This document shows positions 6,974 through 14,089 of a DNA stretch of 27,600 bases, one piece after another. The stretch spans positions 1 through 27,600 of the forward strand of contig JBMNSQ010000009.1 in the NCBI GenBank assembly GCA_050945275.1. The letters run 5' to 3'. Each line of letters begins with the position of its first letter. Positions within the stretch are counted from its first letter, which is position 1. The notes under the pieces were generated by a model that was given only the letters and a program-made list of their open reading frames with translations, did not search any database and was not told where the DNA came from. The position numbers were made by a program, and so were the translations under genes. The DNA comes from JAAYWY01 sp050945275. Lineage in GTDB: Bacteria > Bacillota > DTU030 > DUMP01.

Positions 6974-7855
6974 GTGAAGGTGCATATAGCGCAAGTTGTA
7001 AGGAGCCAAATCGCTGTTTGGACTCGGCAGATGGAAAAGGAAATCGGCGGGCTGCTGCTGGGCCGGGTACAAAGAAGCTCAGAGCTTGTTCGCCGGGTGC
7101 GGGTAGAAGCAGCCGTTTTAGCGGAAGGGGCAGAGTCAGTAGGGAGTAGTATCCGTCTAACGCCCGAGCTCTTAGCGGATCTTACAAAGCAGGCTAAACG
7201 AGAATACCCTACTTTTCAACCGGTAGGCTGGTTTCATACTCACAATGGCTTAGGCGCGTTTTTTTCTGGTTATGATACTACGGTTCATAAAGAATATTTC
7301 CCTCATCCCTGGCAGATAGCATTGGTTGTCGATCCCGAACTTGAAAAGGAAGCGGTATATGTGTGGCAACATCAAGAGATTGTTCCTTATAATTACGACT
7401 CTGGGACAGAGATACCTAGCCTTGTAGGGGAGCGAGGAGTTGGTTCTCGTTATCGCCTGGTTAATCCGCGGCGCCTTTTAGCAGCTGTAGCGTTTGTTAT
7501 TATGCTAGTAGCGGCCGGGGTAGGGCTTAGTCGCTGGCGTAATGCCGGATCCGAACCTGAGATACCGGGGCCGCTGGAGCCTAATGAGCCGGTTTATGGG
7601 GAGACGGCACAACCGGCTACCTCTGGATCACCAGATGATCAGATAACTCCGCTTCCTAACGAAAATACAGCCCAAGATTCGCTGCCGGTGGAAGGAACAA
7701 GCTACATTGTTAAGCCAAACGATACTTTATGGGAAATAAGCCGACGCTTTTACGGTCAAGGTTCATACTTCGGGTTAATTTTAGATAGTAACGACATTGA
7801 CGATCCGCGCCAACTAACACCTGGCCAAAAGCTAGTGTTGCCGCCAAAACCTTAG
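6974..7855 (+). CDS. JAMM/MPN+ metalloprotease-TM-LysM protein
   Basis: This 293-residue protein has three parts. Residues 1-140 are a JAB1/MPN+ domain with a complete JAMM zinc site: Glu23 in EIGGLLLG, then His88, His90, Ser98 and Asp101 in HTHNGLGAFFSGYD (the H-x-H-x7-S-x2-D pattern). Residues about 167-184 form one membrane helix after a basic patch (NPRR). A Pro/Glu-rich linker (190-240) leads to a C-terminal LysM domain (243-290; YIVKPNDTLWEISRRFYG, LTPGQKLVLP). The likely topology is protease inside and LysM outside, bound to peptidoglycan. MPN+ enzymes cut isopeptide or peptide bonds, including ubiquitin-like tails, but the substrate here is unknown. GTG at 6974 follows GGAGGG. The gene is 93 bases ahead of another membrane-anchored cell-wall-type protein, probably in the same operon. 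Confidence 0.9.
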   Translation: MKVHIAQVVRSQIAVWTRQMEKEIGGLLLGRVQRSSELVRRVRVEAAVLAEGAESVGSSIRLTPELLADLTKQAKREYPTFQPVGWFHTHNGLGAFFSGYDTTVHKEYFPHPWQIALVVDPELEKEAVYVWQHQEIVPYNYDSGTEIPSLVGERGVGSRYRLVNPRRLLAAVAFVIMLVAAGVGLSRWRNAGSEPEIPGPLEPNEPVYGETAQPATSGSPDDQITPLPNENTAQDSLPVEGTSYIVKPNDTLWEISRRFYGQGSYFGLILDSNDIDDPRQLTPGQKLVLPPKP

Positions 7856-7948
7856 ATAGACACCTCATTGTGGCATAAAGAGCGCTTGCCCATGATCTTT
7901 AGGCATGGAACTGACCCTAAGGTGAATATTGTTAAAGGAAAGAGGTGA

Positions 7949-9100
7949 ATGCGGGGAGGGGCGGGTGTGAGGGACAGAAAAAATAGCCGGGTATTAAAGA
8001 TAGCGATTGTAGTTCAATTATGTTTATTGGCGGCACTGGCGGGACTGGTATTTAAAGCTGATATATTGCTACCAGTTATGGCTGAGCACTCGGATATTAT
8101 GACCAGAATAGAAGCCTTGTTCCGGCTTCGAACAAACCTTTTAGTTAAGGGTAATGTAAAACTGCTTGATTCTTATTATGACAAGGAAAGCATAGGCGGA
8201 AGTTGGTCGCTAGAAAAAGAACGGACCCGCATTGAATATATGCGTGATTGGCTTAAAGAAAGAAACGTGGATTTAGTAAAGACCGATGTCATGTTTACCC
8301 GAGCGGAGCAAGATGTGAGCCGCGACCGGGCAGAGCTATCGGTTTGTGCTCACACTTTGTTAACCTACCGCCACCTAGATTATCCCGAAAGTCCCGAAGC
8401 CACCATGGGCTGGCGCACTGTTCATTGGTTGGAGCTTGTGAAAAAGGAAGGCCAATGGATAGTGATAGCGGAATGGTTCTTGGATCCACTGGAAAATGCC
8501 AGTGAGTGGCCAACGGTGGCAAAAAACAGTGCCAGCCTCAAAGCGCCTCCAGAAAAACTGCCCCAACAGATGGAGCCGTGGCGACAGGGAGCGGTAAAAT
8601 ATGCTGACCGTTATGCTGGGGTTAAGATCGGTTTGGGGACGGGCCGTTATAATCAGGCATATCGCGACTATAGCGGCGTAGGCGGGGATTGCGCTAATTT
8701 TGTCTCCCAGGTGCTGACCGACAAAGAAGGTGGCAATTTACCTAGTGATTGGGGCTGGTTTTACAGAAGCGGGGAAGGAACCGTTACCTGGCTTAAGGCT
8801 GAAGCGCTGGTAAACCATCTTTTAGGTACCGACCGGGCATTGCGGCTAGCTCGAGGGACGCTATCACAGGTGTGCTCTCCAACGTCAGATTATCCTTTGG
8901 GGGCCATTAGGCAGCTTAGCCCAGGAGATATTATTGCCTACGAACAAGATGGGGAAATTGTCCATGTGTCGCTAGTGGTAGGGTTTGACCCAGCCGGTTA
9001 CGTGCTAGTTAATAGTCATTCTGCTGATCGTTACCGTGTGCCTTGGGATTTGGGTTATAACGCCGATGTAGTATATCAGTTGCTTAAAGTACAAAGTTAA
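7949..9100 (+). CDS. Membrane-anchored putative amidase (Amidase_6-like)
   Basis: This 383-residue protein has a membrane anchor (17-37), so most of it should be outside the cell. Residues about 45-180 resemble the NTF2-like domain often placed before this amidase: a run of helices, then paired strands such as TVHWLELVKKEGQWIVIAEW. Residues about 207-380 match the CHAP/NlpC-like Amidase_6 domain. That domain has YADRYAG, the nucleophile Cys248 in GGDCANFVSQVL, GDIIAYEQDGEIVHVSLVVG with His339, and VNSHS with Asn355/His357 as possible third residue. It probably cuts amide bonds in peptidoglycan or related polymers, perhaps in sporulation or spore germination. ATG at 7949 is used here. A GTG at 7967 preceded by GGGGAGGGG is an equally good start and would drop six residues. 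It lies downstream of the JAMM-LysM gene. Confidence 0.82.
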   Translation: MRGGAGVRDRKNSRVLKIAIVVQLCLLAALAGLVFKADILLPVMAEHSDIMTRIEALFRLRTNLLVKGNVKLLDSYYDKESIGGSWSLEKERTRIEYMRDWLKERNVDLVKTDVMFTRAEQDVSRDRAELSVCAHTLLTYRHLDYPESPEATMGWRTVHWLELVKKEGQWIVIAEWFLDPLENASEWPTVAKNSASLKAPPEKLPQQMEPWRQGAVKYADRYAGVKIGLGTGRYNQAYRDYSGVGGDCANFVSQVLTDKEGGNLPSDWGWFYRSGEGTVTWLKAEALVNHLLGTDRALRLARGTLSQVCSPTSDYPLGAIRQLSPGDIIAYEQDGEIVHVSLVVGFDPAGYVLVNSHSADRYRVPWDLGYNADVVYQLLKVQS

Positions 9101-9187
9101 GCTATGGTTATTAGTGGGTAGTGTTTTTGGGGTATATCCGAAAGTTATACTACTGCTATTGGGAGGATTAACCTGCTACTTAGCGAA

Positions 9188-9193
9188 TATAAT
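9188..9193 (+). promoter_or_regulatory. Candidate -10 box before the pgi-pfkA pair
   Basis: A consensus TATAAT lies 50 bases before the isomerase start. The -35 region, about 16-18 bases upstream, is poor (GATTAA/GGATTA), so this is only a candidate for separate transcription of the glycolytic pair. Confidence 0.35.
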
Positions 9194-9242
9194 AACAGGT
9201 GTACCCTATTTGCCTGGGAATCAGTCGGAGGGAGGTGTATGT

Positions 9243-10013
9243 ATGGCAATTGACTTATCGGTAAACTCGGCATTACCACTGGCATTAGAAGGAACTGAGC
9301 TGCGCTTCGGAGCTGACATGGTGCCTGTGACACCGACCATACGCTCGGCTGGGGAAATGCGAGACGTATTTTACTCGCCGGCGGCGGTAGACTCCAAGCA
9401 GCAGCTTTATTTTTACTATAGTGGCCTTAGCTTAAAAAAAGATGAGGAGCTTATTAAACAGTACGGTCTGCGCTATAATATGTTAATAATGCCACCGGCG
9501 CTTATCGGACCGGAGTATGTCAAAACTATCGGGCATTATAACCCGGCCGCACCGGATACGGACGAGACTTATCCGGAAGTATACGAGGTAGTGCAGGGAC
9601 AGGCTCATTTTTTGCTGCAGTACCTTGATCCGGAGATAAACTCGGTGGAGGAGGCGGTCTTGTTTGAGGCCGCGCAAGGGGACAAGGTTATTATCCCACC
9701 GAACTTTGGTCATGTGGTGATTAACCCGGCCAATGAGACGTTAGTGACCGCCAATTGGGTGGCCGACGGTATTACTCCTTTGTCCGAGCCTATTGTTAAA
9801 TTAGGTGGAGCGGTATACTATGAAGTGCGGGTTCAGGGGGTTTCTACCTTTGTTTCTAATCCCCACTATGACTATATGCCCCGGTTGCAGCGTCGATTGG
9901 CGCGTCAGTATCGGGACTTAGGCTTAGTAAAAGGGGTTACTCTATACGAAGCGTTTGTTAATGACCCCGATATTTTTGAGTATCTCATTAATCCTGAGCT
10001 TTGTCCGGACTAA
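9243..10013 (+). CDS. Cupin-type glucose-6-phosphate isomerase
   Basis: This 256-residue protein belongs to the metal-dependent cupin phosphoglucose isomerases (archaeal-type GPI), which interconvert glucose-6-phosphate and fructose-6-phosphate. The cupin barrel carries GHYNP (97-101), YPEVYEVVQGQAHFLLQ (110-126) and PPNFGHVVIN (152-161), giving His98, Glu112 and His157 as metal ligands. The Pyrococcus enzyme uses His-x-His in the first motif; here the second histidine is Asn100, so metal binding or activity may differ. ATG at 9243 follows GGAGGGAGG. The same frame runs open to 9114, but that leader has no family match and is left out. It lies 14 bases upstream of 6-phosphofructokinase, the next enzyme of glycolysis, which strongly supports the assignment and an operon. 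Confidence 0.9.
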   Translation: MAIDLSVNSALPLALEGTELRFGADMVPVTPTIRSAGEMRDVFYSPAAVDSKQQLYFYYSGLSLKKDEELIKQYGLRYNMLIMPPALIGPEYVKTIGHYNPAAPDTDETYPEVYEVVQGQAHFLLQYLDPEINSVEEAVLFEAAQGDKVIIPPNFGHVVINPANETLVTANWVADGITPLSEPIVKLGGAVYYEVRVQGVSTFVSNPHYDYMPRLQRRLARQYRDLGLVKGVTLYEAFVNDPDIFEYLINPELCPD

Positions 10014-10027
10014 GACAGAGGTGATCA

Positions 10028-10990
10028 TTGTTGCGGAAAATTGGCGTACTAACCAGTGGTGGCGATGCCCCTGGCATGAATGCCGCCATCCGAGCGGTGG
10101 TACATCAAGCGACTGTTCGTGAGCTACAGATTGTTGGTATTAAACATGGCTTTGAAGGACTACTGCGGGGCGAGTTTTTGGACATGACCTTAAGTTCGGT
10201 AGACGATATTATTCAGCATGGGGGCACAATCTTGCGCAGTGCCCGCAGTGATCGCTTTCGTACACAAAAAGGACAAGAGGAAGCAGTAGCCAACCTTATA
10301 AAAGCCAGCATCGACGCATTGGTAGTCATCGGCGGGGAAGGTAGTTATCGCGGTGGTGCGGCTCTCGCGGACCGAGGAGTTGCTGTTGTCGGCGTACCCG
10401 GTACTATCGACAACGATGTTCCCTGTACCGACTATACGATCGGTTTTGATACCGCGGTAAACACGGTGGTGGATGCCATGAACAAGATCCGTGATACCGC
10501 TAACGCTCATGAACGCACCTTTGTGGTAGAAGTTATGGGACGTGATTCAGGACACATTGCGCTTATGTCGGGGCTGGCCGGCGGGGCTGAGTCCATCCTT
10601 ATTCCGGAAATAACATTTGACTTAGGGGATGTATGCCGTCGCTTAAATTGGAGTGCCGACCGGGGGAAGGTGCATAGTATAATTTTGGTAGCCGAAGGTG
10701 TAGCGTCGGCTTATGATATCGGTGAGGAGATTAAGAAACGGACAGGGTTCGATACCAGGGTATCAGTGTTGGGACACCTGCAACGTGGTGGTACGCCCAC
10801 AGCTTTTGATCGGGTTTTAGCTAGCCGTTTAGGGGCCCAGGCGGTGGAGACCTTAGTACAAGGTCAGAACCGGGTAGCTATGTCGTACAATGCTGGACAA
10901 GTTGAGGTGGTACCTTTTGCCGAGGTGTTTGCAGGTACCAAGAGCATTGATCGTTCGCTGTACAATTTAGCGACGGTTATGGCCATGTAA
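10028..10990 (+). CDS. pfkA: ATP-dependent 6-phosphofructokinase
   Basis: This 320-residue protein has the length and motifs of bacterial PfkA, which phosphorylates fructose-6-phosphate to fructose-1,6-bisphosphate. It shows GVLTSGGDAPGMNAAIR (6-22), GGEGSYRGG (102-110), PGTIDNDVPCTD (124-135; catalytic Asp128 and Asp130), MGRDSGH (170-176) and VLGHLQRGGTPTAFDR (247-262). Gly105, equivalent to Gly104 of the E. coli enzyme, marks ATP rather than pyrophosphate use. Glu104 stands where E. coli has Asp103, a conservative change at the magnesium site. Tandem TTG codons at 10028 and 10031 follow GAGGTG; the second is better spaced, so the start may be one codon later. It is the second gene after the cupin isomerase and ends before a strong terminator. 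Confidence 0.96.
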   Translation: MLRKIGVLTSGGDAPGMNAAIRAVVHQATVRELQIVGIKHGFEGLLRGEFLDMTLSSVDDIIQHGGTILRSARSDRFRTQKGQEEAVANLIKASIDALVVIGGEGSYRGGAALADRGVAVVGVPGTIDNDVPCTDYTIGFDTAVNTVVDAMNKIRDTANAHERTFVVEVMGRDSGHIALMSGLAGGAESILIPEITFDLGDVCRRLNWSADRGKVHSIILVAEGVASAYDIGEEIKKRTGFDTRVSVLGHLQRGGTPTAFDRVLASRLGAQAVETLVQGQNRVAMSYNAGQVEVVPFAEVFAGTKSIDRSLYNLATVMAM

Positions 10991-11012
10991 AGCTACAATA
11001 TAAAATAAGAAG

Positions 11013-11057
11013 GGCTGTTTACCCACACATGGTTGTGGGGTTCACAGCCTTTTTTTG
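11013..11057 (+). terminator. Strong intrinsic terminator of pgi-pfkA
   Basis: GGCTGT (11013-11018) pairs with ACAGCC (11044-11049), and an inner CCCACA/TGTGGG stem extends it. A run of Ts follows from 11050. It lies between convergent genes. Confidence 0.9.
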
Positions 11058-11876
11058 TTACAAAATGAAATAATCCGATTCCCGTAGTTCTTCGATAAAC
11101 TTGCGCGTTTCCTTGAGCATGTGGCGGATGGTGAAACGTGATGTAGGATCGTTATAGCGGCTAAGGAGGTTTTCCAGAAACCGAGCATACTCTAGCGCTA
11201 GATTCCGGGTCATGAGTACCAAGCGTCGTATCTCGGCGTTTAACAGCTCTGATGTTTGTCCCGGTAGAGTCAGGGCTTCGCGTAACCGTCGCACTGTTTG
11301 TTCCAGTGCACGCCACTTGCGCTCAAAGCGGAGCAAGGCTTCGCGGTCGTTCATGGTAAGCCCTGGTAAGGTGGCCCGTAGCAGTTGGCCATGCTCGCGT
11401 TGATCCCTGGTCCAGAATTCTAACTGTTGTAAAAAGGATTCGGGCGTTTGGCGCGGTAGGGGCTGGTTTTGTGGTGGGAGTGCCAGTTCCAGCAAACGTA
11501 ATTTCTCGGCCAACTTGTGAGATTCTGTTAGTATATGATGCAGCAAAAGACTGTAGTCGGCTTCGGGATACACCATAAGAAGCTCGTTTAGAAGCGCTAT
11601 AAAATCTCTATTTAGCTGCTGACCTTCCCGTACCACCGTCACTGCTTGAGCTAATACTTGTTCTTGCATTTCTGGGTTTTGCATCAGACGAAGCTCAATG
11701 TTTTCAATAGCGCTTTCCAAATTAGCAAATCTTCGCCGGAAAGAAGCAAGCTGCTCGGTATAAATTGGACGTAGTCGGGGTAGTACTGATAGCAGAATTT
11801 GGCCATGCTCACTTTGGTTATTAGCCCAAAATCTAACATCAGCTAGTAGGCTTTGTACTTTATTCGGGATGGGCAA
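11058..11876 (-). CDS. Tandem DUF2935 protein, ferritin-like helical repeats
   Basis: This 272-residue, almost entirely helical protein is built from two copies of one unit of about 125 residues (about 8-131 and 147-266). Equivalent segments are VRFWANNQSEHGQILLSVLP and LEFWTRDQREHGQLLRATLP, then LLHHILTESHKLAEKL and IRHMLKETRKFIEEL. Each copy keeps Glu-His (23/24, 161/162) and a later His plus Glu (His114/Glu118, His252/Glu256), the spacing of a ferritin-like four-helix bundle that could hold a di-metal site. The family is DUF2935, widespread in spore-forming Firmicutes and of unproven function. The start is TTG at 11876, six bases after GGGAGGG. The frame runs on to 12074, but that part overlaps the promoter and start of the divergent kinase gene. 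It is monocistronic. Confidence 0.82.
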   Translation of the reverse strand: MPIPNKVQSLLADVRFWANNQSEHGQILLSVLPRLRPIYTEQLASFRRRFANLESAIENIELRLMQNPEMQEQVLAQAVTVVREGQQLNRDFIALLNELLMVYPEADYSLLLHHILTESHKLAEKLRLLELALPPQNQPLPRQTPESFLQQLEFWTRDQREHGQLLRATLPGLTMNDREALLRFERKWRALEQTVRRLREALTLPGQTSELLNAEIRRLVLMTRNLALEYARFLENLLSRYNDPTSRFTIRHMLKETRKFIEELRESDYFIL

Positions 11877-11956
11877 AAGTATCCCTCCCTTCACAATTTG
11901 CTCAGGGCATTTTATGCATATTTTAGGGTGAGTGTGCACTGATCCTGTAACTAGGC

Positions 11957-11962
11957 TATAAT
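11957..11962 (+). promoter_or_regulatory. -10 box of the TGS-nucleoside kinase gene
   Basis: A perfect TATAAT at 11957-11962 lies 48 bases before the GTG at 12010. The -35 match (TGCACT, 16 bases upstream) is weak. A TTG inside this box therefore cannot be the translation start. Confidence 0.5.
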
Positions 11963-12009
11963 TGAGGAAAGTAGTGGTAGAAAGTAATATTATGGGGGAG
12001 GCGAGTATA

Positions 12010-13668
12010 GTGGGGCAACCAAACAACATTTCTCTGGTAATCGGTGATGAGAAACAGTCGATTCCTGTAGGCACAACACTTCAGGAACTAAGTCGCCGCT
12101 TCCAACCGAAGCACAGTTCGACTATTGTAGCCGCCATGGTGAACGGTGAGATTAAAGAACTCACTGAGCCTCTGACCGAGGAAGCCGAAGTGAGATTCTT
12201 AGATTTGTCTTGTGATGATGGTCAGCGGATATATATACGGAGTCTTTCTTTCTTATTGATTCGCGCTGCCGCCGACATTCTTCCCGGGAGCCAAATTAGT
12301 GTCGAACACTCATTGGGAAATGGGCTCTATGTTGAACTTAGAGAATCAAGGCCTTTAGCACAAGAGGATGTACAGGCTCTCGAGCAGCGGATGCAGGAGC
12401 TAGCGGAGGCCAATTTACCGTTTAAGAAAGAGCAGATGCCCTTGGACCAGGCTGCGGATATTTTTCGCCGGCAGGGCCAAACAGACAAAGCCGAGCTTCT
12501 AAAGTATCGGAAGAAAGACTACCTAAATGTATATGAATTAGATGGTTTGTATGATTATTTCTTTGGTTATATGGTGCCTAGCACCGGCTTCTTGACTCAA
12601 TTTACCCTTCATTTTTATTTGCCGGGCATGATTTTGATGTTTCCAAATCGTTCTAAACCCGAGGCGTTACCTGTTTATAAGGACCAACCTAAGCTGGCCA
12701 CCATTTTTCGGGAATCTGAACGATGGGGAGATATCTTAGGAGTGGGGGATGTAGCCTCTCTAAATCGTATCCTTGCCAAGGGCCAGGGTTCGGAGCTAAT
12801 TCGTATTGCGGAAGCTTTGCACGAGAAAAAGGTGGCCAAAATTGCCGATGAAATCACCGCTAACAGTGATCGGGTACGGTTGGTTTTTATTGCGGGACCT
12901 TCGTCTTCAGGCAAGACCACCTTTTGTCAACGTCTTTATATCCAGCTAAGAGTAAATGGCCTACGGCCGGTAACGATCTCTTTGGATGATTATTTTGTTA
13001 ATCGCGAAGACACTCCCCGGGATGAAACAGGTGAGTACGATTTTGAAGCCTTAGAAGCCTTGGATTTGGAATTATTTAACCATCAATTGGTAAAACTAAT
13101 CCAAGGCCTGGAGGTGGAAGTACCGGTCTTTGATTTTAATCTGGGGCGTCGTACTTGGGTCGGACGTAAGCTGAAAGCAGAACCGGGTCAACCGATAATA
13201 ATAGAAGGCATTCATGGTCTTAATCCCAAGCTTACGCTCGGTATTCCCAAAGAGACACAATTTCGGGTCTATATTAGTGCCTTAACCCAACTAAACATTG
13301 ACCGGCATAATCGTATTCCCACCACTGACAGTCGGTTGCTAAGGCGGATTGTTAGAGATAGTAAGTTTAGGTCTGCCGGAGCAGAAGAGACGATTTTGCG
13401 TTGGTCTTCTGTGCGCCGGGGCGAAGAGCGCAACATCTTTCCTTTTCAGGAAGAGGCTGATGTTATGTTTAACTCGGCGCTGGTATACGAGTTGGCGGCC
13501 ATTAAGCATCAGGCCGAGGAGGTGCTGACTCGTGTCTTACCGGGTAGTCCGGCCTATCCGCAGGCTAAGATGCTGACTAAATTTCTAGCCTATTTCTTAC
13601 CATTGTCTTCGGCAGATACGGAAGAGATTCCCCGCAATTCTATTTTACGGGAGTTTATTGGGATTTGA
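12010..13668 (+). CDS. TGS-domain nucleoside (uridine) kinase-like protein
   Basis: A protein of about 552 residues. The N-terminus (about 1-65) resembles the ubiquitin-like TGS domain of threonyl-tRNA synthetase (SIPVGTTLQELSRRFQP, VAAMVNGEIKELTEPLTE). A middle domain (about 70-210) resembles the synthetase's second additional domain but without its usual H-x3-H zinc motif. The C-terminal half is a P-loop kinase of the uridine kinase/phosphoribulokinase class, with FIAGPSSSGKTTFCQRLY (P-loop about 295-303), SLDDYFVNR and IIEGIHGLNP. Members of this Firmicute/Thermotoga family are annotated as nucleoside or uridine kinases; the role of the synthetase-like part is unknown. GTG at 12010, eight bases after GGGGGAGG, is preferred. 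ATG at 11992 has a poor ribosome site, and a TTG at 11962 lies within the -10 box. It stands alone before the groESL promoter. Confidence 0.85.
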   Translation: MGQPNNISLVIGDEKQSIPVGTTLQELSRRFQPKHSSTIVAAMVNGEIKELTEPLTEEAEVRFLDLSCDDGQRIYIRSLSFLLIRAAADILPGSQISVEHSLGNGLYVELRESRPLAQEDVQALEQRMQELAEANLPFKKEQMPLDQAADIFRRQGQTDKAELLKYRKKDYLNVYELDGLYDYFFGYMVPSTGFLTQFTLHFYLPGMILMFPNRSKPEALPVYKDQPKLATIFRESERWGDILGVGDVASLNRILAKGQGSELIRIAEALHEKKVAKIADEITANSDRVRLVFIAGPSSSGKTTFCQRLYIQLRVNGLRPVTISLDDYFVNREDTPRDETGEYDFEALEALDLELFNHQLVKLIQGLEVEVPVFDFNLGRRTWVGRKLKAEPGQPIIIEGIHGLNPKLTLGIPKETQFRVYISALTQLNIDRHNRIPTTDSRLLRRIVRDSKFRSAGAEETILRWSSVRRGEERNIFPFQEEADVMFNSALVYELAAIKHQAEEVLTRVLPGSPAYPQAKMLTKFLAYFLPLSSADTEEIPRNSILREFIGI

Positions 13669-13688
13669 CTTTTTCAGTTCTGGGGCTC

Positions 13689-13717
13689 TTGACTAGTTGA
13701 GGGAAATTGTGTATCAT
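13689..13717 (+). promoter_or_regulatory. groESL promoter, sigma-A type
   Basis: TTGACT (13689-13694), 17 bases, TATCAT (13712-13717), with the CIRCE operator just downstream, as in HrcA-controlled chaperonin operons. Confidence 0.85.
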
Positions 13718-13729
13718 AAATCTTGGTTG

Positions 13730-13756
13730 TTAGCACTCCTCTTAGATGAGTGCTAA
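13730..13756 (+). promoter_or_regulatory. CIRCE operator (HrcA binding site)
   Basis: TTAGCACTC (13730-13738), nine bases, GAGTGCTAA (13748-13756): an exact match to the CIRCE consensus. It lies between promoter and groES start, so HrcA should repress groESL until heat or unfolded protein titrates GroEL. Confidence 0.98.
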
Positions 13757-13781
13757 AAAGTACGAAAGGAGGGTCTCTTTT

Positions 13782-14069
13782 ATGTTAAAACCACTTGGTG
13801 ATAGGATTGTGGTAAAGACTATCACTGCTGAAGAGCGGACCAAGGGAGGTATTGTGTTACCCGATACGGCTAAAGAAAAACCCCAAGAGGGTGAAGTGAT
13901 CGCCGTTGGGCCAGGCAGAATTTTGGACAATGGTCAGCGTCTGGCGCCTGAGGTCGCAGTTGGCGATCGGGTGATTTACGCCAAGTATGGTGGCACCGAG
14001 GTCAAGCTAGAAGACGTAGAGTATCTTATCTTAAGAGAAAGCGATGTTCTAGCTAAGGTGGAAAAATAA
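13782..14069 (+). CDS. groS: Co-chaperonin GroES (Hsp10)
   Basis: This 95-residue protein has the standard GroES length. It opens with LKPLGDRIVVK, has the mobile-loop segment EERTKGGIVLPDTAKEKPQEG (about 19-39) and ends YLILRESDVLAKVEK. GroES caps the GroEL chamber during ATP-driven folding in the cytoplasm. ATG at 13782 behind AAAGGAGGG is chosen; the same frame is open to 13746, but that stretch is the right arm of the CIRCE operator. It is the first gene of the HrcA-controlled operon, 20 bases before groEL. Confidence 0.99.
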   Translation: MLKPLGDRIVVKTITAEERTKGGIVLPDTAKEKPQEGEVIAVGPGRILDNGQRLAPEVAVGDRVIYAKYGGTEVKLEDVEYLILRESDVLAKVEK

Positions 14070-14089
14070 TAGGAGGAGGGATTACTTAG

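Noticed and set aside
9114..9242. Hydrophobic N-terminal extension of the cupin isomerase
   Set aside because: It contains a -10 box, lacks a ribosome site and does not match the family; ATG 9243 has a strong site.
11877..12074. N-terminal extension of the DUF2935 protein
   Set aside because: It crosses the promoter and 5' end of the divergent kinase gene; TTG 11876 has a good ribosome site.
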